Assembly: GCA_020465985.1 (NCBI GenBank) | Contig: JAANYP010002100.1 | Location: 434,001 to 498,000, forward strand | Direction of reading: 5' to 3' | Length of the DNA: 64,000 bases | DNA from: Centrapalus pauciflorus | Taxonomy: Eukaryota; Streptophyta; Magnoliopsida; Asterales; Asteraceae | Part shown: positions 1 through 12,200 of the stretch, one piece after another | Position numbering within the stretch: position 1 is the first letter of the stretch | Layout of the letters: every line of letters begins with the position of its first letter | Notes under the pieces: generated by a model | Databases searched by the model: none | What the model was told of the DNA's origin: nothing | What the model saw: the letters and a program-made list of their open reading frames with translations, nothing else | Made by a program: the position numbers and the translations under genes

Positions 1-277
1 ATCAAGACTAACTTTTTAAGTTTTAACGATTAATATAAGTATTTATAATCATATAATCTTTCTATTTAATTCATCATATTCGATTCATTGTTTCAATAGT
101 ATTAGTTTAAACATTTACGTAAATACTTATAATAAAAACTATATATTATATTTATATAAATGCAAAAAAAAAAACACAAAGTGTTACATGACATCACCAC
201 ATTTTACCTAAAAATATAATTACACTTTATTATGTCTAAAACAAAATTATTCACGTATACGTGAGTTCATAAACTAG
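1..277 (+). mobile_element. Helitron-like 3' end (element begins before the window)
   Basis: The segment ends with a short hairpin (cacgtatacgtg, 252-263) followed about 10 bp later by CTAG at 274-277 and then T. This is the 3' signature of plant Helitrons, rolling-circle transposons that insert between A and T. Similar hairpin-plus-CTAG ends recur elsewhere in the window, which supports the reading. The 5' TC end is not in the window and no RepHel-coding sequence is visible. Confidence 0.4.
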
Positions 278-1170
278 TTATATATAAACTAAAACTTAAA
301 ATATATAAAAATATTAACAATTTAAAACATGTAATTAGAATTATATTATTATTTATCACAAATATTATCTTTCTAATTTTATAATTAATTATGAAGTTAT
401 TTTTCTAGTTTTATAGATAACTATGAATAGTAAATATGTGGATATTTTTAACAAAAAATATTTACTTAAGATTTATTAAACCTTATTTTTCAAATTAATT
501 CTCTTATATATTCATTTTAAATATTTTACATTAAATTGATATAATTTGGAATTGTAATTTTACATAATAAAGCATAATATTTATATATGTTATTAAAAAA
601 AGTTATAAAATATGCTTTTATCAATGTTGTATTATTTTCTTTTATAAATATTCTATTGTTATAATCTAGTATTATATAAAGAAGATGAATCAAACATATA
701 CAACTATAAATACATTTTAATATAAATTAGAGGTGAGCATGACACAGTTAGAACTGAAAACCGAAAAATCAATTAATTGAAATGTTTACCAATTGGTTTT
801 GGTTAAATCAGTTTCACTCATCGATTAATAGTTAGTTGTTTGATCTATTAATATCAACTAACCACAATTACATCAATACCATATGGGATTGTGGTATGAG
901 AATGTCTAAAAAATAACATAGTAATGAATTTACAATTTATCTATTAATTGTCAAAATGTTCAACCTTTGAACATCAATTCAAATATTCAAGTCACAATTA
1001 GTACATCAAAATTAAAGTTAGTATAAAATGTGAATGGTAAGTCAAAAATAAGTATTTCAATAAAAGTTTGAATCAAAGCTAATTTAATATTTTTAAAAAA
1101 CTTGAAAATTGAAAGCCAAATTCAACATGTAAATAACAAAATTTATTAATGAGACAAAAAGAAACGTCAA
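278..1170. other. AT-rich intergenic sequence
   Basis: No gene-like reading frame or well-bounded element is visible. The sequence near 730 (gaggtgagcatgacac) resembles the terminus of a common plant hAT-type MITE, but I found no matching second end. Confidence 0.4.
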
Positions 1171-1345
1171 AGGGGTAAGAGTGGTGAAATGTAAGTTTGA
1201 AGTTACAGATTCGACTCCCGCTGAATGCAAGTTTGGATTTAGTTGGTAAAAATAAGTTTTGAAGTCCTATCTTAACGCAAAGGGGTAGATTAGAAGTAAG
1301 ATTAAGAGTTGGTTATATCATGGTTAAAAAAAACCCAGAGTAGCT
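1171..1345 (+). mobile_element. Possible tRNA-derived SINE
   Basis: The sequence gattcgactcc at 1209-1219 matches the RNA polymerase III B-box pattern, and an A-box-like stretch (ggggtaagagtggtg) lies about 40 bp upstream. The order and spacing resemble a tRNA-related SINE head followed by an unrelated body. No clear tail or target duplication was found, so a chance match remains possible. Confidence 0.35.
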
Positions 1346-2301
1346 CAGTTAATTCTTGATTCTTGCTTTAGTTTTTACTTCTCCACTTGCTCCACGAATC
1401 ACGATCAAGTTCCATCATGACTTATCCTCTTTTGTCTCGTTAATAGCTACATTTTTTGCAGCCATGATAAGGAGTCAATGAGACACCTTCTATTTGAAGG
1501 TGAAAAATCAAGAAATGTTTGCAAAACTTTTTTGGGATTAAAAGTTAACGTCCAAAATTATACAACAAATAAAGCTTAATAATTTAAGTCCAAAATAAAA
1601 CACACAACTATGAGGAATTAAAAACTGAATGTTTAAATAATTACATATTGAATGTCTAAATAACTAAATAAGTTGAATGTATGATTTGTGCAGTTGAAAA
1701 ATAATTAGTTTTCATGTTGACTAATGAAATTGTTATTTATTGATTCCAAACATGAAAAATTACAGGGACAACTATGAAGGCTAACTTGTTAACTTATCTT
1801 TTTTAATAAATTGCATTTTTAATCATTATCTGTTAGTTTGTTTGTTATTTTAAGATTATATATTCTATTTTAAATTATAAATATTTGTTTATTAGCCCGA
1901 ACCGACAAAGATAATCATTTCATATTTTGAATTGTGAACGTGACGAAAATTTGTGCAACGGATTTCTTCGGTGGCTGGGTCTGCCACTGCATTTGGTGGT
2001 CGAGAAATCGAATCCTTTTCGGAAAGGTGGAAGAACGTTTGAATATCCAAGGGGAAGAGGTCTTTGCGTTGATACTCATTTACGGATTGAAAACATGAGT
2101 AGGAAGAAAGGTTGGGGACGGGAGGGACGTGTGGGTATCAAAACTATGGTGTCTTGTCATAATTTTATCTAGAAATTCTTCATGATTCGAACCGGTTACT
2201 CGGTTAGTGGTGGGCATTGGCTCCCTTTTTTTGTTCGGGGATTTTGTTTTTGTTTGGTTAGGAGTTTTTTTTTTTCCATGGTATATAAATTTGGAGAATA
2301 T
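1346..2301. other. Intergenic sequence, nothing recognised
   Basis: This stretch has slightly higher GC around 1920-2160 with short open frames on both strands. Those frames show no known domain and no codon pattern suggesting a gene. Confidence 0.4.
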
Positions 2302-2670
2302 GGTTCGAGAGAGTATCACTCATTATGCAGCGTACCAGAGATTACCACATTTAAAAAATCTTTTTTGAATTTTTTTCCATACATGTTTTAATTACCATTA
2401 TGAAGATAATATGTAAATTCACATATATTCACATCTCATAGCTTTTAAAAAATGATGTGAACGTAAATTTACATGAATTTGAATATTTGTGAACGTGCAT
2501 TTATGTGATACGTGATTTCATGCACTTAGAATGTTCGAATTTGCGTGAAATTTGTATATCATTTGTGTAATGTTAATTATAACATGTTTATGAAAAACAT
2601 TTTCAAAAAAATAAATTTTAAGAGTGATACCTTCGGGTGCGCTATGTAATAGATGGTGCTCACTTGAACC
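2302..2670. mobile_element. TIR element, family F2 copy 1 (GGTTCRAGNGAG ends)
   Basis: The two ends are imperfect inverted repeats of about 45 bp: the left reads ggttcgagagagtatcactc, and the reverse complement of the right reads ggttcaagtgagcaccatct. Other copies with the same ends and interior (acgttcacatc, catgaaat motifs) occur at 20734-21083 and 24940-25245. It is a non-autonomous DNA transposon with no coding capacity. Unlike the other two copies, this one is not flanked by a long TA microsatellite. Confidence 0.6.
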
Positions 2671-2854
2671 TAAATCTAGATTTGGATGTTTGGTGAAAAT
2701 AAAGTTATTTTGATTTTTACAAAAATGTAAAAATATATTAAATTTTACAATGTTGCAAACTTTCAATTTATATAACAAATATTCAATTTTGAATGTATCA
2801 TCTATTTGTTTTTACTTGTTTTATTTATATCTTCGCGACTAGATAGTAGGCACT

Positions 2855-3350
2855 GTTGGCCCATTAAATTTGACACCCATCTAAATTGCAACTCCATTGA
2901 TTTTAAATTTTAGATAGTGGGCTCTGTTGATGTTTTATCACCAATATTATTTAAGTGTAATGGGATGAACTTGTTTGACCAAATTAATTTTATTACATAA
3001 TGAACAAGTTGGGTTGGTGCGGAGTGCACGCTTGTTCAATATTGTTTAAGATTAATTACCGGGGGTTCGAGGGCAGCACCCCCGATAGCGGGGTTCCAGG
3101 GGCGGCAGCCCCTGACTGTTAAAATGACGGTTACCGCCAAATTAATACCCCCTTTTTTGGTCATTTTAGAAAGGTACAAGAAATAAGAAATATATCATAT
3201 TCTCTGTTCGAATTTTCTCTGAGTTTTATCTGATTAGGATTTCGATTGTACCATTAAAATACTTCAATCTGAAAGTGTATCACGACTCTCAGATTATCCA
3301 AACATTTTTGCAATCCGTATAATCTACAGCCTCTCGACACACATATAAAC
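2855..3350 (+). mobile_element. LTR-retrotransposon fragment (LTR-like, possibly solo)
   Basis: A GC-rich block at 3060-3115 (cgagggcagcacccccgata followed by ggggcggcagcccctg) resembles a segment often found in LTRs of plant Copia-type retrotransposons. A possible LTR start is tgttgg at 2855. No second LTR, primer-binding site or coding domain was found, and the 3' boundary is uncertain. Confidence 0.35.
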
Positions 3351-5874
3351 GCACACTCATACACACACATGCCCATGAGATCGTAGAATCATACGATGCT
3401 ATGATCCTACTTTCAAATTTCGATCTGAATTGATTTAGGATTAGTGCTATCATATGATTGTTTTTAAGACTGTAAGGTCATGCATAAGATAATAGGATTA
3501 ATTGTCGAGTCGTTCATAGAATCATTAAAAATGTTGCATTAAACTATAAGTTGAAACAAATGTATTAAATTTATAATTAGCCACATGCTCATGTGTAAGG
3601 TTAAAAGTTAAAAAAAGCACTTTTTATATAAATGGAAAATATATAGAGGTGGGGGGAGTGGGATAAAATGGAGAAGGATAGCCACGTAAATTGCGGGCAT
3701 AAGTGCGAGGAATTTTCGGGTGGGAGTGCGATTCTTCCATACATCACGACACACCTCCAAGAATCACGCTTTCCTTTCTTTGTTCTTTAATTGATAGCAA
3801 GTTTAAATTTTATAACATTCATTTAATCTAATATTTATTTTATATTATAAAATTATCGCAGAAAAGAAATCATCTTGAATCTCTAACAAAACATATACAA
3901 TTTAACAAATACCAAAATTTGATTTATGTGTTTTCGTTCTTCACATATTAAAAAAAGAAACTTTTAGATAAACATAGATATTCTATCCAAGACAATTATA
4001 TTGTACTGACAGGTAAACCTGAAACCTAATGAATATCCTACAAACCCATGAGAAACGGACAAGTAATTCAAACACGTCCTTAACGCTTTAGCGTGCTTAA
4101 TACTTTTACATAGTTATGCACTTCCAAATGAATCCTCATACTATCACAATTTATGATTGTTTATAAATGGTTAATCAAATCGAAAGTGAGTTTAATCTAA
4201 CATATTAGTTCGATCAATTTTTCAAAAGAAACCTAACAAGAAAAATTTAATAATCAGTTTAACCATTTTTAAGTTCAATTACCTAAGTTTAACCAATTAA
4301 TTGTGTTCCGTGTTAATTAATGAAGCTTTAAATTACCACGATACTTTAATTAATTTTTAATGAATATTGAAGCTACCTAAACGAGAAATTGAGATACGGA
4401 AATCATAAATTTTAATAACATATTGTCAAACCGTACATATTGTTCTCGAGATAATTAAGATATGCATAATAGTTTCGTGATAATACTAACTGAAATATGA
4501 AAATGTGAGTTTACATGTTTTTGAGCTAGGAACAGAAGTTAATTTTCTATTAATTAAACAAATTGAAAACAAATTTTATTCAATTAACCTAAAATTTTGG
4601 TTTTGAATCTTTGTTAACATCCACACAACGCATCCTTCGTTAATAAGTTGTAGCTACTTAAATCAGCGATGTGTAAAACTCTGGAGTCGAGGATTGAAAC
4701 AAAAAAACTAATTAATTGGATCATTCGTTTATGTTTTATAATCTGTCAAGTTTAAACCAGTTTGATTTTGATTTTTTTATTGTAAAAATTGGAAAATGTG
4801 ATACTGTATGACACTTTGTATGGTTTTCGGTTTCAGTGTTTTTCTTGCTATGGTTTGGTCAAGTTTTAAACCATGTTAAACTTGAAAGCATTCATCACGA
4901 TGACGCCACCTTCACAAACTCAACCCAAGCCAACCATTCAATTTTAGTGAGACCATTAAAGGAAAGGCCGGTAGGGTATCAATGTGTCGTTTGATTTATT
5001 TATTTTAGGGGTCACTTTAAAAGTTTAAAAAACCGACTGAAATGGTTTATTTTAATTAATAGTTTTTGACCCACGTAATTATGTGTTTACTTTTAGTAAA
5101 AATTGGTAACATAAAACACATATAAAATAAGAATTAAAACATAAACATATTAATTATTTGAAAACTATAAGAATAATATTATCATTGTCATAATCTTATA
5201 TTCCTAGTTTTATATTTTTTAACTGATATAATTTGATTTTTAATTTAATATATAACATAATGTTTATAAAATATTAAACCTTTTGTATAATACGTATTTT
5301 TAAATATATTTTGATAAACTTATGGACATATAACATAATTTTTGATATTATTACAATACCGAGTTGTATTCATAACTTGTAATTATCTTTTTTGGTAAAA
5401 CAATATGGATGTGTATTATTTTTTCTGGTAAAATGTGAAATTGATACGTGACATTTATTATATATTTAAACATTAACTAACAAGTTTATTTATCAATAAC
5501 AACTTCTTCACATATCATAAGAATATGTTTAGTTTAAACCTAAAACAAATTTACAAATCCATTAAACAATAACACTGGTATAATTCATGTTTAATATACA
5601 AAATCTCCAGAAATTTGCAAGACTTCCCTTTTTTTTTTTTTCCCCCAACTAAACCCGTATGATATAAAGGCTAATGTATAAAAGTAATAGTCCCTTCGTT
5701 GTTTAAAATTATGAATTGGTTTTAATTATTGGCCAGTGTAACAACTCCTTGTATCAATGATGCATATGATACTAAAATATTCTAATAGTGTTCTCCAACC
5801 ACTATTTTTTTGAAAAACGATTATTAGATAAATAACAAATGGTACCTCCATGTTGGATCAGATTTGGTTGAATT
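3351..5874. other. AT-rich intergenic sequence, nothing recognised
   Basis: I see no open frame with a recognisable product and no element with two matching ends in this 2.5-kb stretch. Confidence 0.4.
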
Positions 5875-6330
5875 CTAACAAGGATAGGTGGGTGTAATCA
5901 TTATTTGGTGAAGCCGAGCTTATAGTCGCTATGGCCGATCATTTTATTGATATACGAACGCTTGTTTTATCCTCTGATGAGACAAAATGGTGCAGATTAC
6001 TCACGATCAAAGTAAATGTTATGGTTTGACGTTTACAATTGGATAAATTTCTACTAGACTTAATCTCGATAGGTGGGGTATCAACATGGGCATTTTGTTA
6101 TATCTGATTTGTGATCTTCATGTTGAATCGACATCTCATTTGTTTTCTTAATGTTTTTGTTTTCTTCATGTGGGATTCATCAATCGATATAGGCACGTAC
6201 AAATTGCTAATTGATGGAATGGATTACAATTTAATTGTCAAAATTTCCAATAATGGTATCCGTAGAGTAATAGTTTTACTTGGAAGAGCAGACAAAAAAG
6301 ATTGTTCTCGTGTTGTGTGTTTTACTATTT
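5875..6330 (+). pseudogene. Decayed LINE (L1-type) reverse transcriptase, zinc-binding C-terminal region
   Basis: Reading the plus strand with frame changes and stops gives fragments such as DRWV, TKWCRLLTIKVNVMV, LQLDK and MWDSSIDIG. These correspond in order to the zf-RVT tail of plant LINE reverse transcriptases, where the family pattern is DRW..W, then a PIKVN..aW..kLdrLPTR..L block and a CP.C....ES..HLF segment. Stops and frameshifts interrupt every part, so it is a dead fragment. Such LINE tails are very common in Asteraceae genomes. Confidence 0.7.
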
Positions 6331-6419
6331 TAACTTTGTGACGGTACCATAACTCTTACTTGTTTGATGATACTCCTACAAAGAATGCGTTATTTTTTTA
6401 TTATATAGTGACTAGCTAG

Positions 6420-9243
6420 GTCCTATTTTTATTATTAAAAAAAGGGTAACCCAACTTCTTGAAATTCATCTTAAAGCTTTCCTTTATGATCGTTTCTTTT
6501 TTAGAAAATAGATACCGCAAATTGAAAAAAGATGTAGAGAAGTTGCAACAAATAAAGTGTTGACTTGCCGTTACATTAAACACGGATTTTGTTGGTCAGA
6601 ATAATTTCAATCCAAAAAACTTGAAACGTGTATTTCTCTTTCTCTTCTTTTTTTTTTTTGTCTTCTAAAATAAGGACGATTGTTTTTTTATGGACATTTG
6701 ATATATTATTTTGCTTAAAATGCTTGCTAACATTTATGGTTTTGCAATTTGCACTTAAACTGTTAAACACGATATTATAATTTCTATTATTATAATTCTG
6801 TTGTTATCTCATATTAATTACGATATTTATGTCTTGACTAGCATATGAGAAATTTTCGCAAAAAATACACAAGTTGGATTAATTTTACGATTAAAAACTC
6901 TCCAATTATTTTTCATTGCACAAAAACTCCACAACTGAATAAACTTAACATAAAGAGGTTTTTTCCTTCTAGAAAATATTGGCACCTGATTGAACCGAAT
7001 TGCAATCTGCTGATCAACCTTCTCTTCAGTAAACTCATTTGTCTGTGTTTCATTATTTAAATCCACATTTGTTGTTGATTTCTTTGTTCAAATATATGTA
7101 TTTTTGTTGAAATTTACTTTTTCGATGAAATTTCAATGTCAGTGGTGATTTGTCGACTGCGGCATGTGACTTTCAAAATGGGTTATAACCGGTAATATTT
7201 TAATTCCGTGAGATTTTACAAGTTAGAGATTTTTTGTGGAATGAAAAATGGTCGAGAAGTTTTAGTCGCAAAAATAGACCAACTTAAATGTTTTTTGCAC
7301 AAGTATCCCTTATCATTTTTTTAATAGCTTAGGTTCAGACTCCTGAGAGTCTAATAATAAACAAGTAAATGAGAAGTAGAACATTGTTTTTGAACAACAC
7401 ATAAAACACACTTACCAAGAATTAATTCCATTTCAAAATACTTATATACCTAGTAACATTTATATAAAATTATCGATGATAAATGTAGGTCGATTATTTT
7501 GAAGTCTTGAAAAAATGTTTTATATTTTATTTACTTGTTATCAATATAAACATGGTTCCTACTTCCTACATCCCCACCTTTGTATATAATTAGATCGTTG
7601 GATGCTTTTATGGGATGAAGACATGACTAGGTATTGACGTAGTGTGACCCATTACATAAAATTAGGTCATTTGTTTGTCTGAAAGAAATCTTATTTTTTT
7701 GCCTGACGATATTTGCAACTTAATACAAATCAGTGGTACCAATATAAAATGTAGCCATTAACCTTTAATCATTGGTTAATTTTAGACACCAAATACTAGA
7801 CTTTACATTGCTCCAATCTTCCAAAATTCTATTTTTTTTGTGGAACAAACACACAAGATAAATGATATCATATGATATACTTATGATTTCACTAATGATG
7901 ATTTCTTTCCGGGAAGGTGGGAACTATAAGATTTATTGTGCACAAAAGTTTCACGTAATGCTTATAGTTCGTAATTATTTAGACAGATTACTCGACTCCG
8001 ATCATGCTTAAGTATTGAGTTAAATTGAATTATTTTTTGTAACTAAATTGGTATCAAAGTAGATGAAATTTGAGCGTATGTAGACCGTGTGGCTAAATCC
8101 AGCGAAACTTTATTGGACCCATAAAAGTATGAAGCCCAATTTACATATCCATATTCCGAAAATAATGGCTTCTATCCAGGCATCCAGCCCACAGGAATTG
8201 AAACTTAAAGGCCCATAAAAATGCTATACTTTTTATTTTATATATTTCTATAATTATATCCAACATAATTATTAATTACTAATGTAAATTTAAACAATAC
8301 GATTGAAAATGGTTTGTCTAATCGTCCCGATCAATTTAACAAGTACTAAAGCCGTTTGGTTGTAGGTCTTTACAATTTCTCAACATGTTTTTTTTTTTTT
8401 TTTTTTTTTTCTGTTTGTGTCCATCCATTTTATTTTTTTCTGTTAATTTTTTCTTTTTGGTCTAGTTTTTAAAAACCCGCTTTAGTAATAACCGGGCTAT
8501 AGTGGTCAAATTTCACAAAACTAATTTTTTTTTAACTTGAGGACTTTTATGAAAAAAAATAACATTAAGGGACGGAAACGCAAAACCATTAAAAAAAACA
8601 TGCTGGTTTTTTTTTTTGATAATAAATCCTATTTATAACTTAGAAATCATTCGGTATGAATCTTAAAATTCCTTATTTATAAGATTTTAAAATGGTTATA
8701 GCATCCATAAATTAGAGTGGCATTTGGTCTACAAAAATTTAAAAATGATAAATTACAAATATCATCCTTATTGTTACGTAGAAATTAAGAATTCGTGTCT
8801 TAATTAAACTCATTACTCATGTCCTTTCTATTATTCATTTTCATTTATACAATTTCATAATTAACGTTGTTGCATTATTAGATCGAGTTCTTATAAGTTT
8901 TTGACGATTCGAAAACAAAGATTCTAAATATGTTAAAATCTACTAGATAAAAAAAAATCAATCAATCATGCTGTATGTGTTTAGTTTTCTTCAAATTAAT
9001 ATTTTAAAAATTTACTGAAACCATGCATGTTTTATATAACTGTATGTATTTGTTTAATCTAAGATTTCAAACTCCTTAAAACCAATTATTTCATATCATC
9101 ACAAAAGTACAAATAATGTGAAATCCTTTAAAATAAAATAAAGTGACAACAACAACAACAGCAATAAAATTACGTTATAACCACAATTCCATGCAATTTA
9201 GAGGATTTCTTAAAATTACTTCACCAACAGCCAAGAAAACGAA
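6420..9243. other. Intergenic region 3' of ALDH copy A
   Basis: No gene recognised. The stretch 8525-8635 (gggacggaaacgcaaaacca, then a T-rich block and gataataaatcc) matches one end of the foldback family whose complete copies lie at 43186-43500 and 62566-62682. Poly-T of about 21 nt lies at 8389-8410. The 3'-UTR and poly(A) signal of ALDH copy A should lie just below 9244 but cannot be fixed from sequence alone. Confidence 0.4.
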
Positions 9244-12200
9244 TTACAACCATGGCGAATCAAAAATGGGAGTGACAACAGCTTTGGTTTGAAGATAATT
9301 TTCTAGGGCTTCCATGCCATTGTCCTTTCCGAAACCACTCATTTTATACCCTCCGAACGGGCATCCCGGATCCAGACTCTGGTAACAGTTTATCCATATT
9401 GTCCCTGCCCGAATTGATCTCGACACTCTATTCGCTATGTTTATGTCCTTCGTCAATATCCCTGCCGCTAAACCATACGACGTTGCGTTTGCTCTACTAA
9501 TCCCCTCTTCCACTGTCCTGCAAACATATATGTACATGCTTTCTTCAATTCTCGTATTATTATCTCGCATCAGCTACAGATCGATAATAATTTCGTAAAT
9601 CAACATATACAGAAATTGGACTTACTTGAACTTCATAAGACCCATAACTGGACCAAATATTTCTTCTTTGGCGATGACCATATCATCCTATACGTAAACC
9701 ACAATACCATGCTATTATATATGTGAATTACAATATATGAAACACGACTTTTGACACATACTGTAACGTTTACAAAGATAGTTGGCTCGATATAGTATCC
9801 TTTCTCTCCGCAAGGCCTTCCACCGGTTAGGACCGTTGCGCCTTCTTTCTTTCCATGATCAATGTACGAAAGTACTCTTTCGTATTGTTTCTTATCCACC
9901 TACCAAAACAAAAACAAAAACATTCATGTTACTTAATTATTAATTATATCATAAATATTTCATTTTTAATTTAGCGAATTTAACATCACTTGGAGTAATT
10001 AGTACTTGGGGTCCTTGACGAGTGGAAGGATCGAATGGATCCCCAACGACCCATGTTTTCACTGCTTCTACTAACTTTTTCAGGAGTCGATCGTAAATTC
10101 CTTCTTGAACAAAAACACGCGAGGCACAAAAGCATATTTCTCCCTATACACAATAGAAAGTATATAATATAGGTTAACAAATTAATTAAAACTCGCATGG
10201 AACTTAATTAATTGTGAAATTAATTAATACGTTACCTTGTTAGCAAGAGCCCCAAAGAGAGCAAGATTCGCCGCTTGATCAACATCTGCGTCATCGAAGA
10301 TTAGGAGAGGGGATTTGCCTCCAAGCTCGAGAGTTACCGTTTTCAAATTGCTTGTTGCTGCAGCCTGCATTACTAGTTGTCCAACTTTGGTTGACCCCGT
10401 GAAACTAACCTGAAAAAGATGGCAACGAATCTAATTAAGTATATATCAAGGAAACGAGCCGCTTAATCCTTGATATGAAAGCTAGCTACTAACAGCATCA
10501 ATGTCCATATGTGATGCTACGGCAGAACCAGCGGTGTGTCCGAAACCAGTCACAACATTTATAACCCCATTCGGGATCCCCGCCTAGTAGAAAAATTAAA
10601 CACGTCGACATTAAATTATCACCAAAACATATATGACACAATAGATCGAGGCATGGATCAGTAAGTAAGTAAGAGAATTGTTTACAAGTTTAGCCAAATG
10701 AGCCAAGAAGAGAGCAGAGAGGGGTGCTTGTTCGGCAGGCTTGACGACCATGGTGCAACCAGCAGCTAAAGCAGGTGCGCATTTAAGAATAAACATGACG
10801 CTAGGAAAGTTCCATGGGATGATGAGACCGACAACGCCGATGGGTTCAAGCAAAGTGTAGCCTTGAAATTGACTTGAAAATTTCAAAGTCTTGCCGTGAA
10901 TTTTATCTGCAGCGCCGGCAAAATAGCGGAGTACTTTGGATGTACCGGGAATGCCTATGGCTGTCTCCACGGCAAACACTTTTCCGGCATCTATTGTTTC
11001 CAAAGTTGCTAGTTCCTCGATGTTCTTATCGATTAAGTCTGCAAACTTATTCATTATCACACCTCGCTCCTGAAATATATTACACATGCATGTTTATAAT
11101 TAACCTTCCAGACACTAGACATTTTATTTTGAGTAAATTACAATAAATGGTGCCTTTGTTCAAAATTATAGAAATAGATCTATCAACTTTTAAAGTTGTA
11201 TAAAATGATAATGATACCAAATAATGTACTTTTGAATTTATTCACATTTATGTAGTGTATTTTTTATACATATTATGCAGTGTAATTTTAAAAGTTTTTT
11301 AATTAGATAATTAGATGACATGATAATCGGTACAACAAGTTACTATATCTGGTCAAACGTTCTTTGTTTTTTTTTGCACATTTATGTAATGTATTTTCTT
11401 TTATTTTTACATATTTAGTAGTCAAACTTTAAAAAATGTTTCAATGAAGTAGTTTGGTAGTCTGTTCTTACCGGTATCAGGTAACCCAATTACCAAATTG
11501 AAACACTTTTAAAAGTATATCACATAAATATGTACAAAAAACTACATTACATAAATGTGTACGTATTCAAAAAACACATAACTATTTGCTGTCATTTTCT
11601 CTTGCATAAATAAAAAGAAGAATATTTACACATCCGGGCATACGAGGCCAAGAACCATGATCAAAAGCTTCTCGAGCAGCTTTTACCGCCAAATCAACAT
11701 CTTCTTTATCTCCTTCTGCAACCATGGCTATCACTTCTTCTGTACTGGGATTTATTGTCTCAAATTTTTTTCCTGTTTGATTATTGATTATTTGATAAAT
11801 TTGACAATATGTAATACATAAATAACATAATCATAATTCGTCAAATAATAGTAGATAAAAATTAGGGATAATTGTGCAAAAAACAATCAACTTGTCAGTT
11901 TTTTGTGATTAAAACCCCATACCATTTTTCGTTGCATAGAAAACGCCGAACTAACTAAAAATCAATAAATCAATGTTTTATCAATGGGTAACCGGTTGAA
12001 ACCGGTTATTAATCCTATGTGTACAGTTAAAATAACATTCGTGGAATAAATTTTAATTGTTGAAACCGGTTGCCAAGTATTACACATCATTTAAACCTCT
12101 GTTGATAATTTTTTACTGTAATTTTTAAACGGGATTACATCATCAACAGGGGTTTAAATGGTGTATAATAGTTGGAAACCGGTTTCAACAATTAAAATTT

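Noticed and set aside
6827..7066. Overlapping open frames on both strands of 79 and 71 codons
   Set aside because: Both are of a length expected by chance here, resemble no known protein and have no splice or promoter context.
10874..11146. Plus-strand frames opposite ALDH exon 3 (also 31119-31403 and 49055-49438)
   Set aside because: They are antisense shadows of well-supported minus-strand exons and match no family.
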